DNA from: an uncultured Spartobacteria bacterium
Lineage (GTDB): Bacteria > Verrucomicrobiota > Verrucomicrobiia > Chthoniobacterales > Chthoniobacteraceae
DNA length: 38,265 nt
Assembly: GCA_903919125.1 (NCBI GenBank)
Contig: CAIXGS010000031.1
Span: forward strand, 1 to 38,265
Reading direction: 5' to 3'
A model generated the notes under the pieces. It was not told the DNA's origin. It made no database searches and saw only the letters and a program-made list of their open reading frames with translations. Shown in pieces: positions 22,986 through 32,718 of this stretch. Made by a program: the position numbers and the translations under genes. Position 1 is the stretch's first letter. Each line of letters starts with the position of its first letter.

Positions 22986-23078
22986 TCCGCAATGATTGTC
23001 CGAGTTTTTCAAGCGTCAACGCACGCTGGAGCTCTGCGGTCCCGGGAGAGAAGGACCAGTTTTCTTCTAGAGTTGGCA
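22986..23078 (-). repeat. Dispersed ~93-bp repeat, family C copy 1
   Basis: Read on the minus strand it shares AGAAGAAAACTGGT, CTTCTCTCCCGGGA and the blocks TTGACGC, CTCGGACA and CATTGCGGA with 38129-38221 on the plus strand. I estimate about 80 percent identity by eye. Confidence 0.75.
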
Positions 23079-23186
23079 CTAAAAGCGATGACAACACCGT
23101 CCTCGGACTCCAGCTGGGATGATGGCAAAAATCCGGCACAGATTTTCGGCGGTGAAATCAGAACTGCCAGCATGAGGATTTAGCAG

Positions 23187-23244
23187 TATTAAAGCTCCAG
23201 CGTCCGAACTGGAGAAATCGTGCCGGAGGGTGAAAGGCAATATT
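23187..23244 (+). repeat. Dispersed repeat, family A, copy 3
   Basis: The blocks TTAAAGCTCCAGCGTCC, CTGGAGAAATCGTGC and GGAGGGTGAAAGGCAAT match 707-766 with several substitutions. Confidence 0.65.
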
Positions 23245-23612
23245 AATTCCTCCGGTCTGGTCGGCACGCCATGGTTAGCGAAGTTTTCGCCAAGGGAGAA
23301 TAATCCTGCACAGCCGGAAAGAGGCCGAGGCAGGAGCTAGAGATTTTTCGATTGCCTACACGCTCATCTCGGCTGAGTTGCGGTAAAAACCCGCTCTATA
23401 CCCTTTCTGAATCGGCTGAAGAACCTAAGTTTTATATCGGGGCTCGGTTTTCAACCATTAATCCACCTAATGTTTGATTCAGCCAAAACGAAAGCCGCAC
23501 TGAGAGCGCCAGTTTATAAAAAGGCGCGTCCGGTCCTGCCTTTCGTCCTGAAGCGCGGATCCCTGCCGTTTTTCCCCTGCGCCCTGATGAGGGGCTGTAC
23601 CCAGCGCAACCA

Positions 23613-23638
23613 GTCCGCCAATGACTTTTTTGGCGGAC
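23613..23638. terminator. Stem-loop, possible terminator
   Basis: GTCCGCCAA and TTGGCGGAC form a perfect 9-bp stem around an 8-nt loop. There is no long T run after the stem on either strand, so it may be a transcript end or processing site or simply a palindrome. It lies 57 bp before the PPC-domain gene. Confidence 0.35.
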
Positions 23639-23694
23639 CTAAAATCTGCGCGGGTTGAGTTCAGTCTTTTGATAAAGACCGTCCCTTAATTCCC

Positions 23695-26040
23695 ATGTCC
23701 AGAGGAACCACTCCGTTTTTTGCGGTCTACCTGACTAGCCTTTGCTTGGCGACACCCGGCCTTGCCCAGCAGGTTTGCCTTCCTGCGCCTAGGCTGCTCA
23801 CCGTCACGCCGATGGGTGGACAGCTCGGTACAACGGTGGATGTCACCGTCACGCACCAGAACGGCGACGGCATTCGGGAGCTTTTATTTTCGACGCCGAA
23901 GATTTCCGCAAAGCCGATGCAGAGTGCGGATGGAAAAGCGGTTCCGAACAAGTTTCAAGTGACCATAGCGCCGGATGCGCCGGTCGGCGTGCATGACGCC
24001 CGGCTTCTGACAGGCCTTGGAGTCACGGCCGCGCGCACTTTTTCGGTGGGCAGCCTGCCGGAGGTGACGCGCACCAAGGAAAACCAATCGCTGGAGACCG
24101 CGTGGGCTTTGCAGGCGAATTCCATTTGCAACGCGGCGACGGGCAAGAGGGCCGTCGACTATTACTCTTTCAAGGGGACCAAAGGGCGCCGAGTTGTTGT
24201 CGACTGCAACGCTGCGCGGATTGATTCAAAGCTGAGCCCCGTGGTGATTCTCGCCGATTCCAAGGGGAACGACCTGATCGTCAACCGAACCAGCGGCGTG
24301 CTCGACTACACGCCCGAAAGCGATGGAACCTACGTTATCAAAATCCACGACCTGACCTTTCAGGGCGGGACGGAACATTTTTACCGGTTGGCGCTGAGGG
24401 AAGTGGACGGTTCGGGCCCGGCTCCGCGGCAGGAAACGACGGCGAGGGTCAGCGCGTTTTCATGGCCGCCCGATGGTCTTGGGCCGGTGGCGCCAGTCAG
24501 CGAGGTTGAGCCGAACAACCAGCCCTCGCAGGCGCAGAAGATCACGCTGCCATGCGATTTTGCGGGGAGTTTTGCAACCGCTGACGATACGGACATTTTC
24601 GAGTTTCAAGCTGCAAAAGGCGAGGTCTGGTGGGTTGAGGTGGCCTCGGAGCGACTGGGGCTGAACACGGATCCGGCCGTCTTGATCCAACGCGTTGTCA
24701 AGGATGGCGAGAAGGAGACGCTCACCGATGTCGCTGAATTAGACGACATGGCGGCTCCGATGAAGATGGGCACTTATCAGCCCGCGGCCTCTTACAGCGG
24801 CCCAGCCTATCAGGCGGGATCCCCCGACGTGCTCGGCAAATTTGAGGTGAAGGAGGACGGCTTGTACCGGTTGCAGCTGCGGAACCTGACCAGCGACACG
24901 CGAAGCCGCGGGAGCGCGTACCGCCTGCTTATCCGGAAAGCCCAGCCGGACTTCGCCGTCGTGGCGTGGGCTGCCCATCAGAGACTGCGCCAGAATGACT
25001 TCGGAACGATTTCCAAGCCCATCGCGCTGCGTGCGGGCACAACGATGGCCTTCGAGGTGGTGACGGTGCGCCGCGATGGCTTCGATGGCGAGATCAACCT
25101 AGGCATGGAGGATCTGCCCCCAGGCGTGACTGCCGGAGGTTTGACCATCCCGGCGGGCAAGGTGCAGGGAATGCTTTTCGTCACCGCCGCAGAGGGTGCT
25201 GCCCCTGCCTTCTCCATCGCGAGGATCGTGGGGCGCGCTTCCATCAATGGAAACGTGGTGACGCACCCCTGCCGTCTCGCCTCGGTGTTGTGGCCGGTGG
25301 ACTACGCTCCTGTCGAACTTCCAAAATCGCGGCTCGTCGCGGATGTCCCTGTTTCTGTTACGGATTTCGAGAAGGCGCCCGTTTCTGTCGCCGCGGATGG
25401 AAACGCCGGGTTTCAGGTCAACGCTGGTGGGACTCTGAAGATCCCGCTTCGGATCACATGGCGCAGTGAGTTCAACGGAGCATCCATCAAGCTCAAAGCC
25501 TACGGTTCGGTTTTCACAGGAGTGAAGGAAATCGACCTGCCCATCAAGGCCGCGACTTCGGAGGTGGTTCTGGACATGGCTGCACTGAAGACTCCGCCAG
25601 GCGATTACACTCTGGCGTTCAGCGGGATCGCCGTCATCAAACATCGTCCGAACCAGAACGCTGTGAAGGCGGCTGAGGCCGAGCAACAAAAAGCAGGCGG
25701 GGAAGTCGCAAGCCTTGCGGCTGAGGCAAAGGGTCAGGCCGAGAAAGCTGCTGCTGCTCCCGCGGAAGGCAAAGAGGAGGCGATGAAGGCTGCAAAAGCC
25801 GCCGCCGACAAGCACAAGGCAGCCGAGGTTGCGATGGCTGAAGTGACGAAGCGCCTCAAGACTTTGACAGACGCGGCTGCGACCAAGGATGTTCTGGATT
25901 TTATTGTCTCCGAACCAATCCAAGTTTCGGTGAAGGCAGCCCCTGCCGCCCAGACCGCTACAGCCCAGACGCCGGTGGCCCCGGGAACCGCACCATCGGG
26001 AACCGCCGCATCAGGAACCGCTGCCCAGCCCCAGAAATGA
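23695..26040 (+). CDS. Exported PPC-domain protein
   Basis: This 781-residue protein has a signal peptide (about 1-24, ending GLAQ). An Ig-like TPMGGQLGTTVDVTV start follows, and at least two bacterial pre-peptidase C-terminal (PPC) type domains: one about 155-240 (YYSFKGTKGRRVVVDC, ESDGTYVIKIHDL) and one about 265-420 that begins SEVEPNNQPSQAQKITLPC and contains DTDIFEFQAAKGE. Further beta domains follow, then a lysine/alanine-rich helix (about 655-735) and a low-complexity PGTAPSGTAASGTAAQ tail. It is the first gene of a four-gene operon with cytochrome/DUF proteins and 15 nt from the next. Proteins like it are common before DUF1549/DUF1553 genes in planctomycetes and may bind surface ligands. 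Confidence 0.85.
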   Translation: MSRGTTPFFAVYLTSLCLATPGLAQQVCLPAPRLLTVTPMGGQLGTTVDVTVTHQNGDGIRELLFSTPKISAKPMQSADGKAVPNKFQVTIAPDAPVGVHDARLLTGLGVTAARTFSVGSLPEVTRTKENQSLETAWALQANSICNAATGKRAVDYYSFKGTKGRRVVVDCNAARIDSKLSPVVILADSKGNDLIVNRTSGVLDYTPESDGTYVIKIHDLTFQGGTEHFYRLALREVDGSGPAPRQETTARVSAFSWPPDGLGPVAPVSEVEPNNQPSQAQKITLPCDFAGSFATADDTDIFEFQAAKGEVWWVEVASERLGLNTDPAVLIQRVVKDGEKETLTDVAELDDMAAPMKMGTYQPAASYSGPAYQAGSPDVLGKFEVKEDGLYRLQLRNLTSDTRSRGSAYRLLIRKAQPDFAVVAWAAHQRLRQNDFGTISKPIALRAGTTMAFEVVTVRRDGFDGEINLGMEDLPPGVTAGGLTIPAGKVQGMLFVTAAEGAAPAFSIARIVGRASINGNVVTHPCRLASVLWPVDYAPVELPKSRLVADVPVSVTDFEKAPVSVAADGNAGFQVNAGGTLKIPLRITWRSEFNGASIKLKAYGSVFTGVKEIDLPIKAATSEVVLDMAALKTPPGDYTLAFSGIAVIKHRPNQNAVKAAEAEQQKAGGEVASLAAEAKGQAEKAAAAPAEGKEEAMKAAKAAADKHKAAEVAMAEVTKRLKTLTDAAATKDVLDFIVSEPIQVSVKAAPAAQTATAQTPVAPGTAPSGTAASGTAAQPQK

Positions 26041-26055
26041 GCGGCTGTTATTTGT

Positions 26056-28371
26056 ATGAAAAGATTTGAAAAAACGAAGAGCAAGACGCCCACCAGCGGA
26101 GGCAGGGCTTGGACTGGGAAGCTTTCGGAAGCTTGCGGAGGGTTGAATCTTGGTGGCTGGATGCGGCGGGCAGTCTGGATTTTTGCGGCCGGGTGGCTTG
26201 GCCTGGCCGGTGATTCCCAGGGCGCCGGCGCGGCGGCCCCATTGAATTTCGTGAACGACATCGAACCCGTTCTGACTAAGGCGAGCTGCAACTCCGGGGG
26301 CTGCCACGCAAAAGCCGGGATCGGACAGCGCGGATTCCGGTTATCGGTTTTGGGATTCGAGCCGCTTGAGGATTACGAGCACATCGTCAAGGAGGGCAAA
26401 GGAAGACGTGTATTCTCCGCGGCACCCGAGCAAAGTCTGCTGCTCTTAAAGGCCGCCAACATTGTGCCCCACGGGGGAGGTAAGAGGATCGAACCGGGTT
26501 CGGAGGAGTTCCAAACGGTGGTTCGCTGGATCAGCGAGGGAATGGTTTATGAACGGGAGTCCGATCCGAAGCTGGTCTCCGTCGAGGTGGAGCCGGCGCG
26601 AATTTCGCTGAAGGCCCGCAGCACTCAGCAACTGCGCGTTCACGCCCGGTATTCGGATGGAAGCGTTCGTGACGTTTCGCGAACCGCACTTTACGAGGCG
26701 AATGACAAGAGCATGGCGGAGGCCTCGGAAGAGGGCCTGGTCACATTGCAGGACCTGCCGGGAAATGTGGCGGTGATGGTGCGCTACTCGGGTTTGGTTT
26801 CGGTCAGCAGCATCACGATTCCGCTGGGGGCGCCGGTTGAGAAGCTTCCTGCCTCGAAAAACTTCATCGATGAACATGTTTTTGCGAACCTGAAGCGGAT
26901 CGGTATCCCGCCCTCCGAAGTGTGCGACGACGCGACCTTCTTGCGCCGCGTCTCGCTGGATGTCGCGGGGCGACTGCCGACGGAAGACGAGGCGAAGGCG
27001 TTTCTGGGGAACCAGGATCCGGGCAAGCGCGACGCGGTGATTGAGGCGCTGTTGCGCAGTTCCGGATACGCGGATTTTTTTGCGGGCAAGTGGGCCATGC
27101 TGCTTCACAACAAACGGGATCTGGCGAGCGACACGGTGTCCAACTTCGCTTTCTACTCTTGGATCCGCGACAACCTTTTAGAGAACACCCCCTACGACGT
27201 GCTGGTTCGGGAGTTGCTGGCATCCACGGGTGAAATCGGGACCAACCCGGCCGTGGCCTGGTTCAAGCGGGTTAAGGAACCGCAGCAGCAGGTTGAGGAT
27301 GTCGCGCAACTGTTCCTCGGGGTGCGGATGCAGTGCGCCCAATGCCACCATCATCCCTTCGAGCGATGGTCCCAGCGGGACTATTACAGCCTAGGCGCTT
27401 TCTTCAGCCAGGTGGGTCGCAAGCCCTCCAGCACTCCGGAGGAGGAGGTTATCTTTCACAAGCGCGGCATCGCGCAGGCCGAGAACAAAAAGACCAAACA
27501 GCAGGTCCGCCCGGCGGGACTCGGCGCCAAACCGCTCGAGATCGCCCCAGATGAGGATCCTCGTTTGCGCCTCGCCGATTGGATGCGGGACAAGACGAAC
27601 CCCTTTTTCGCAAAGGCCCTCGTGAACCGGTACTGGAAGCATTTTTTCCGACGCGGCCTCGTGGATCCAGAGGATGACATCCGAGATACGAATCCGCCTA
27701 CCAATCCCGAGTTGCTGGATGCGCTAGCTTCGAAGTTTGTGGAAAGCGGATATGATTTGAAGGGTTTGATCCGGACCATCACGCAATCAACCGCCTACCA
27801 GCTCAGCTCGGCGCCGAACGCCCACAACGGAATCGACCAGCAGAACTTCTCGCGCTATTACCCTCGGCGCCTTCCTGCGGAGGTTCTCCTCGATGCCATC
27901 GACGGGCTGACTGGGATGCCGACGAACTTTCCCGACCTGCCTCCCGGCACCCGAGCGACTTCCCTGCCTGACAACAGTTACAACCGGACGACTGCCTTGC
28001 TAAAAGTTTTCGGGCGCCCGGAAGGGCTGAGTGTTTGTGAGTGTGAGCGCGTCGATTCGGCGAGCCTTGCCCAGAGTCTGCATCTGCTGAACTCGGCGGA
28101 CATCAAGGGCAAGTTGGCGGGAGCCAACGGCAGGGCGGAGCGGCTTGTGAAGTCCGGCGGGACGGAGGCCGACAAGATCCGGAGCCTTTACTACACGGCG
28201 TTTTCGCGCCCTCCATCGGCGGAGGAATCTAAGCAAGCCGAGGAGTACTTGGCGCGCCCGCTGACGGACGCCAAGGGTGAGCCTGTGGATCCGCTGAAGG
28301 CGAAGCGTATTTCGTTGGAAGACCTTATCTGGGCGCTGATGAACGCCAAGGAGTTCCTCTACAATCACTGA
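26056..28371 (+). CDS. DUF1549/DUF1553 protein with Ig-like domain
   Basis: This 771-residue exported protein has a helical signal peptide that fits best if translation starts at Met36 (26161, MRRAVWIFAAGWLGLAGDSQ); from the ATG at 26056 it would carry a long basic extension. A heme-like motif with unusual spacing, CNSGGCH (C78, C83, H84), opens the cytochrome-like region. An Ig-like Big_2 domain lies about 172-258, DUF1549 about 271-437 with a second motif CAQCH (427-431), and DUF1553 about 510-760 (LVNRYWKHFFRRGLVDPEDD, YPRRLPAEVLLDAIDG). Start choice and heme attachment at the first motif are uncertain. It follows the PPC gene and precedes a cytochrome/WD40 gene. Confidence 0.88.
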   Translation: MKRFEKTKSKTPTSGGRAWTGKLSEACGGLNLGGWMRRAVWIFAAGWLGLAGDSQGAGAAAPLNFVNDIEPVLTKASCNSGGCHAKAGIGQRGFRLSVLGFEPLEDYEHIVKEGKGRRVFSAAPEQSLLLLKAANIVPHGGGKRIEPGSEEFQTVVRWISEGMVYERESDPKLVSVEVEPARISLKARSTQQLRVHARYSDGSVRDVSRTALYEANDKSMAEASEEGLVTLQDLPGNVAVMVRYSGLVSVSSITIPLGAPVEKLPASKNFIDEHVFANLKRIGIPPSEVCDDATFLRRVSLDVAGRLPTEDEAKAFLGNQDPGKRDAVIEALLRSSGYADFFAGKWAMLLHNKRDLASDTVSNFAFYSWIRDNLLENTPYDVLVRELLASTGEIGTNPAVAWFKRVKEPQQQVEDVAQLFLGVRMQCAQCHHHPFERWSQRDYYSLGAFFSQVGRKPSSTPEEEVIFHKRGIAQAENKKTKQQVRPAGLGAKPLEIAPDEDPRLRLADWMRDKTNPFFAKALVNRYWKHFFRRGLVDPEDDIRDTNPPTNPELLDALASKFVESGYDLKGLIRTITQSTAYQLSSAPNAHNGIDQQNFSRYYPRRLPAEVLLDAIDGLTGMPTNFPDLPPGTRATSLPDNSYNRTTALLKVFGRPEGLSVCECERVDSASLAQSLHLLNSADIKGKLAGANGRAERLVKSGGTEADKIRSLYYTAFSRPPSAEESKQAEEYLARPLTDAKGEPVDPLKAKRISLEDLIWALMNAKEFLYNH

Positions 28372-28454
28372 ACGATGAACACGCTCCCGGCATAGAATCA
28401 CGAGGGATTTTTCCAATGCTTCGGCCGTTGCCAACATTCAAACAGCCCAGGACA

Positions 28455-31226
28455 ATGCGTTTCACGAAAGCCCGTGTGTATTTCTTTAGTGGGGCGTTGC
28501 TTTGGCTTTGCGCGGCTCCCGCGTTGCGCGCCGAAAAGGATTTCTTCCGCGATGTGTATCCCTTTCTCCGGGGCAACTGCGTGGCATGCCACAACAAGAC
28601 GACCACTAAGGCTGGGTTGAACATGGAAACTCCGGGGTTGCTTAGAAAAGGGGGCGAGTCCGGCCCGGCGGTGATACCGGGCAAGGGCGGCGAGAGCCCG
28701 CTCGTGAGGTACGCCCAGCATCTGGAGGACGAGGTGATGCCTCCGAAGAACAACAAGTCGGGCGCCGTCGACCTCACCGCGACGCAAATCGAGGTGCTCA
28801 AGTCTTGGATTAACGAGGGGGCGAAGGATTCTGTACAACAAGCGCGGACGGTGGAGTTCCGCAGCATACCAAAGAGCGTCACGCCGATATACTCGGTGGC
28901 GCTTGTGGACGAGGGCCGAGCTGTGGTGTGCAGCCGTGCCAACGAGTTGCATCTTTACGATCTGACCACGAGGAGCTTTTTAGGCGCGGTCGGCGAAGGA
29001 AGCCTGCCAGCGCATCAGTCCAGCATTCAGTCTGTGGCCTGCAGCCCTGATGGGAAGTGGATGGCGAGCGCCGGATTTCGCGAGGTCAAGATCTGGAAAA
29101 GACAAGAGACAGCCGATGCGCGCTGGAGTCCCTCCCCGGCCATGGGGCTGACAGTGGCCGCTGGAATGCAGGCAGCGCGGGAGATCCTCGGAGCGAATTC
29201 CGCTGGCGATCTGATCGTGATCGAAGCTGGATCCGGAAAAGAGAAGCGTCGGTACGCTGGGGTGGTGGCGGGGGCAAAGGCCCTGGAGCCGTCGCCGGAC
29301 GGTTCGTGCGTCTTGGTGGCATGGGAAACGGGCAAGAGCGGAGTTTGGAGCCTGAGCGATTCTGCTTGGATGGGAGCGCGCGACCAGATCGAGGGTGGGA
29401 TTACGCGTTGGTCGGGGGACGGCCAGCGGCTGGCCGTAGCCAGCGCAGACAAGCTTGTCCGGATCTGGAAGCGGCCGGCGACCGGCGTGACGGAGTGGAC
29501 CAAGGCCGCGGAATGGGCCGTAGTTGCGCCTCTTGCGGACCTGGCGTGGGATGCCGCCGGGGGGCGTCTCCTGGGGTGCGGCGACGATGGGAAGGTGCGG
29601 GTATGGGGTGCATCGGACGGAAAAGTAGGGCGGGAGCTGGTCGTTGCGGGAGCTTTGACCGCGGCGTTTTCGCGGGACGGAAAGCGGCTGGTCGTCGGAT
29701 GTGCGGATGGTGTGACGCGTGTGCTTGAGGTGGAGTCTGGCAAAGTGGGGAGCGAGCTGCGGTTGGACTGGGAGGCTGCAAGACGGATTGAGAGGGCGGA
29801 GTTGGACCTTGGCCAAAACGGGTTGGACGTGGCGCATCTCACGAAGGAGGTGGCCCGTGTGGATGGCGAGAACAAGGCGCTCGACGAGCTTTTAAAGAAG
29901 GCCAACCAGACCATCGAGTCGGTCAAAAAGACGCTTCCAGAAAAGCAAAAGGCGGTGCCTCCTACCAAAGAAGCCAGAGATACGGCTCAAAAGGAAATCG
30001 AGCGGGTCGAGGCTTTGGTGAAAGCCGCTCCCAACGGAATGCCGGACGCCGCGTTGAAAAAACAAGAAAAGGAAGCCCAGGACAAGCTGGCAGCGGCTCT
30101 GAAAGCCGAGATAACGGCTGTTTTTGCGGTGACCGCGGCGGAGCACCAGGCTTCCGATGCAAACGCCGAGATCGCGCGGATTGAAGCGTCAAAGGTGGCG
30201 AATGACCAGGCACTTGCCGACATGAATGCGAAGTTGAAGGAATCCAAAGACGCTCAGGCAAAGGCCTCGCAACGGTTGGCTGCCTTGAAGAAGTCTCCGA
30301 TGGAAAAGCCTTACAGGCCTCTGAGTGTAGAATTTAGTCCTGACGGCTCGAAGGTCGGGGTGCTGGCCTCCGATGGACGGATACGGGAATGGTCGCTTTT
30401 CACCGGACTTTCAACCGCGCTGGGATTGGCTTCCGAAGGGCCGCTCGATAAGGGAAGGCTGGAGTACCGCGCGGACGGGCACATAGTTGCGGTGAGTTTT
30501 TCGGGGGCTGTATTTGAATCAGCTGCGCGGGGGGGATGGTCTTTGGTTCGAACGCTTGGCGGAGCAAAGGGGGACGTGTTTGCAGACCGGGTAAATGCGG
30601 TTCGTTTCAGTCCGGACAGCCAGACGCTGGCTGTTGGCGGCGGCGAACCTTCACGCGCGGGTGACATCAGCCTCTGGGAGGTTTCCAGCGGGCGGTTGCT
30701 GCAAAACTGGAAGGAGCGGCACAGCGACGCGGTGTTGAGTCTGGATTTCTCACCCGACGGCCGCTGGCTGGCCTCGGGCGCCTCGGACAAACTGGCAAAA
30801 GTCACCGAGGTAGCGTCCGGCAAACAGGTGCATGCTCTCGAGGGGCACACGCACCATGTACTAGGCGTCGCATTCCGGGGCGATGCCCGGGTCCTGGCGA
30901 CAGCGGGTGGTGACGGCGTTGTTTTCATCTGGGAAATGAGCCGCGGGGAACGGAGGAAGAAAATCGAAGGATGGACCAAGGAGGTGACCTCCGTTCAGTA
31001 CATTGGAAATAGCCAGGAATTGCTCACCGCCGCCGGCGACAACCAGATTCGGATCGTCACAGATGAGGGGGTGCAGGTCAGGGCGATTGCGAAGCTCCCC
31101 GAATTTATGCAGTCCGCCGTAAGCACCACATCGGCGGTTCAGGTGGTGGGAGGTGGTGAGGACAGCGTCTTGCGCGTTTGGGATGGAACCAATGGCAAGG
31201 AGCTGGTTTCCTTCGAGAAGCCCTGA
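28455..31226 (+). CDS. PSCyt1/WD40 protein with internal coiled coil
   Basis: The product has 923 residues from the ATG at 28455; the frame opens at 28416, but Met14 sits directly before the signal peptide (MRFTKARVYFFSGALLWLCA). A PSCyt1-type cytochrome domain has heme site CVACH (C42, C45, H46) and MPPKNNKS. WD40 repeats follow: SVACSPDGKWMASAG, FSPDGRWLASGASDKLAKV and others, in two blocks. Between the blocks is a 170-residue coiled coil (29782-30310) rich in Lys, Glu and Ala, so the propeller blades are split by a long stalk. The protein is probably periplasmic or at the surface and binds partners of the same operon. Confidence 0.85.
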   Translation: MRFTKARVYFFSGALLWLCAAPALRAEKDFFRDVYPFLRGNCVACHNKTTTKAGLNMETPGLLRKGGESGPAVIPGKGGESPLVRYAQHLEDEVMPPKNNKSGAVDLTATQIEVLKSWINEGAKDSVQQARTVEFRSIPKSVTPIYSVALVDEGRAVVCSRANELHLYDLTTRSFLGAVGEGSLPAHQSSIQSVACSPDGKWMASAGFREVKIWKRQETADARWSPSPAMGLTVAAGMQAAREILGANSAGDLIVIEAGSGKEKRRYAGVVAGAKALEPSPDGSCVLVAWETGKSGVWSLSDSAWMGARDQIEGGITRWSGDGQRLAVASADKLVRIWKRPATGVTEWTKAAEWAVVAPLADLAWDAAGGRLLGCGDDGKVRVWGASDGKVGRELVVAGALTAAFSRDGKRLVVGCADGVTRVLEVESGKVGSELRLDWEAARRIERAELDLGQNGLDVAHLTKEVARVDGENKALDELLKKANQTIESVKKTLPEKQKAVPPTKEARDTAQKEIERVEALVKAAPNGMPDAALKKQEKEAQDKLAAALKAEITAVFAVTAAEHQASDANAEIARIEASKVANDQALADMNAKLKESKDAQAKASQRLAALKKSPMEKPYRPLSVEFSPDGSKVGVLASDGRIREWSLFTGLSTALGLASEGPLDKGRLEYRADGHIVAVSFSGAVFESAARGGWSLVRTLGGAKGDVFADRVNAVRFSPDSQTLAVGGGEPSRAGDISLWEVSSGRLLQNWKERHSDAVLSLDFSPDGRWLASGASDKLAKVTEVASGKQVHALEGHTHHVLGVAFRGDARVLATAGGDGVVFIWEMSRGERRKKIEGWTKEVTSVQYIGNSQELLTAAGDNQIRIVTDEGVQVRAIAKLPEFMQSAVSTTSAVQVVGGGEDSVLRVWDGTNGKELVSFEKP

Positions 31227-31290
31227 AGATTTGTCCCGCCGCAAAGAGCAATTTCCAACACCAAAGCCCTTAATCCTTCGTAATACGCTT

Positions 31291-32718
31291 ATGTCTGACA
31301 AGATCACTTCCAGTTTTCTAAGGCACTGTTCGGGTCCAATTCCACGGCGCGGGTTTATGCAGATGGGCTTGGCCGGTTTTGCGAGTTTGAGTCTGCCGGG
31401 GGTGATGCGCTTGCGAGCGGAATCGCCTGCTCCGAGCAAGAAGGAGAAGACGGCGATCATCATGGTGTTCCTGCCCGGCGGTCTGTCGCACATCGATTCG
31501 TACGACCCCAAGCCCGAGACCGGCAGCGAGTATCGCGGCCCGTTCCAGACCATTTCAACGAAGGTGCCCGGCACCCACTTGACCGAGTTGATGCCGATGC
31601 AGGCCGCGATCGCGGACAAGTTTACAATCCTCCGTTCGATGTTCCAGACCGCTCCGGGACACCCGGCGGGGACAGTACAACTGCTTTCTGGAGACCCTGA
31701 TACGCGAGACAAACCCAAGCCGAAATACCCGGACTGGATGTCCGTGGCCCATTACTTGAGGTCAAAAGAGGGGGGCCGTGACAACCCGCTTCCGAACTAC
31801 ATTGCGGTTAACGCCATCAATTCGACTTATCACGGTCCGACCTACCTCGGGGACGGTTATGCAGAGTTTATCGTTGGAGACGATCCTAACCGACCGAACT
31901 TTGAGGTGCCCAACGTGGGTTTGTCTGACGCCGGGGAGAGCCGCCGCTTGAGCGACCGCGTGGCGCTGCGCCGGGGCTTGGACCGGATGGAACGCGGCTT
32001 TGACCGAGCGGGTGAACTGGGCGCGGTGGATCAATTTGAGACGCAGGCGATGAGTCTGCTGACAAACCCCAGGGCGCGCGATGCCTTTGACCTAAGCAAA
32101 GAGGACGCACGGACGCGCGACCGGTACGGGCGAAACCGCTGGGGCCAGCAGCTTCTTCTCGCGCGGCGACTGGTCGAGGCTGGTGTCGAGATTGTAACAA
32201 GCAGCCTCGACGGCGCGTTGTGCGGCCGCATTGGAAACTGGGACGATCATGCGGTGAATTGTCATATTTTCGATTCCATGCGGTTCCGGATGAAGAATTA
32301 CGACCAGGCCGTTTCAGCTTTGATCGAAGACATTTACGCGCGGGGCTTGGACAAGCGTGTGTTGGTGGTCTCAACAGGTGAGTTCGGCAGAACGCCGAAG
32401 ATCTCTTTTGAACGCAGCACGGGGGGCGGCGATGGAAGCGGTCCTACGGGGACCTTACAACCGGGCCGAGATCACTGGCCGAATGTCTTTTCAAACATCT
32501 GGGCGGGTGGCGGCATTCAAACCGGTGGAATCATCGGAGCCAGCGACAAGCGCGGGGCGGAGGTGATTGAACGAGGCTGCGGGCCGGGCGACTTCTTGGC
32601 GACGATCTATCATCACCTCGGCATAGATTACTCCAAGGTGATGATCCACGACCTCAACGGGCGTCCGACGGCCATTGTAAACGAGGGACGTCCTATCCCA
32701 GAGCTTTCCCGAGCCTGA
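31291..32718 (+). CDS. DUF1501 family exported protein (second copy)
   Basis: The product has 475 residues from the ATG at 31291 (MSDKITSSF); the frame extends upstream into the previous gene without reason. A Tat-type signal PRRGFMQMGLAGFASLSL lies at about 18-35. Family landmarks are FLPGGLSHIDSYDPKPE, LTELMPMQAAIADKFTILRS, STGEFGRTPKISFE and GRDHWPNVFSNIWAGGGI, with a final CGPGDFLATIYHHLGIDYSK. It is clearly diverged from the DUF1501 protein at 893-2329 and closes the four-gene operon, again next to a DUF1549/DUF1553 partner. Confidence 0.92.
   Translation: MSDKITSSFLRHCSGPIPRRGFMQMGLAGFASLSLPGVMRLRAESPAPSKKEKTAIIMVFLPGGLSHIDSYDPKPETGSEYRGPFQTISTKVPGTHLTELMPMQAAIADKFTILRSMFQTAPGHPAGTVQLLSGDPDTRDKPKPKYPDWMSVAHYLRSKEGGRDNPLPNYIAVNAINSTYHGPTYLGDGYAEFIVGDDPNRPNFEVPNVGLSDAGESRRLSDRVALRRGLDRMERGFDRAGELGAVDQFETQAMSLLTNPRARDAFDLSKEDARTRDRYGRNRWGQQLLLARRLVEAGVEIVTSSLDGALCGRIGNWDDHAVNCHIFDSMRFRMKNYDQAVSALIEDIYARGLDKRVLVVSTGEFGRTPKISFERSTGGGDGSGPTGTLQPGRDHWPNVFSNIWAGGGIQTGGIIGASDKRGAEVIERGCGPGDFLATIYHHLGIDYSKVMIHDLNGRPTAIVNEGRPIPELSRA

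Larger units (their letters stand above)
22841..23694. other. Repeat-rich intergenic region before the PPC operon
   Basis: No gene is supported. It holds repeats of families A (23187-23244), B (22915-22983) and C (22986-23078), and a hairpin at 23613-23638. A short GTCTTT/AAAGAC hairpin (23664-23679) lies just above the start of the PPC-domain gene at 23695 and could influence it. The promoter of the four-gene operon should be in the last 300 bp. Confidence 0.6.

Noticed and set aside
22831-23139. 102-codon minus-strand frame
   Set aside because: It is a translation of repeat families B and C and not a gene; a similar frame arises at the other family C copy.
23470-23658. 62-codon plus-strand frame ahead of the PPC gene
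   Set aside because: It crosses the palindrome at 23613-23638 and its product is basic and low in information; probably chance.
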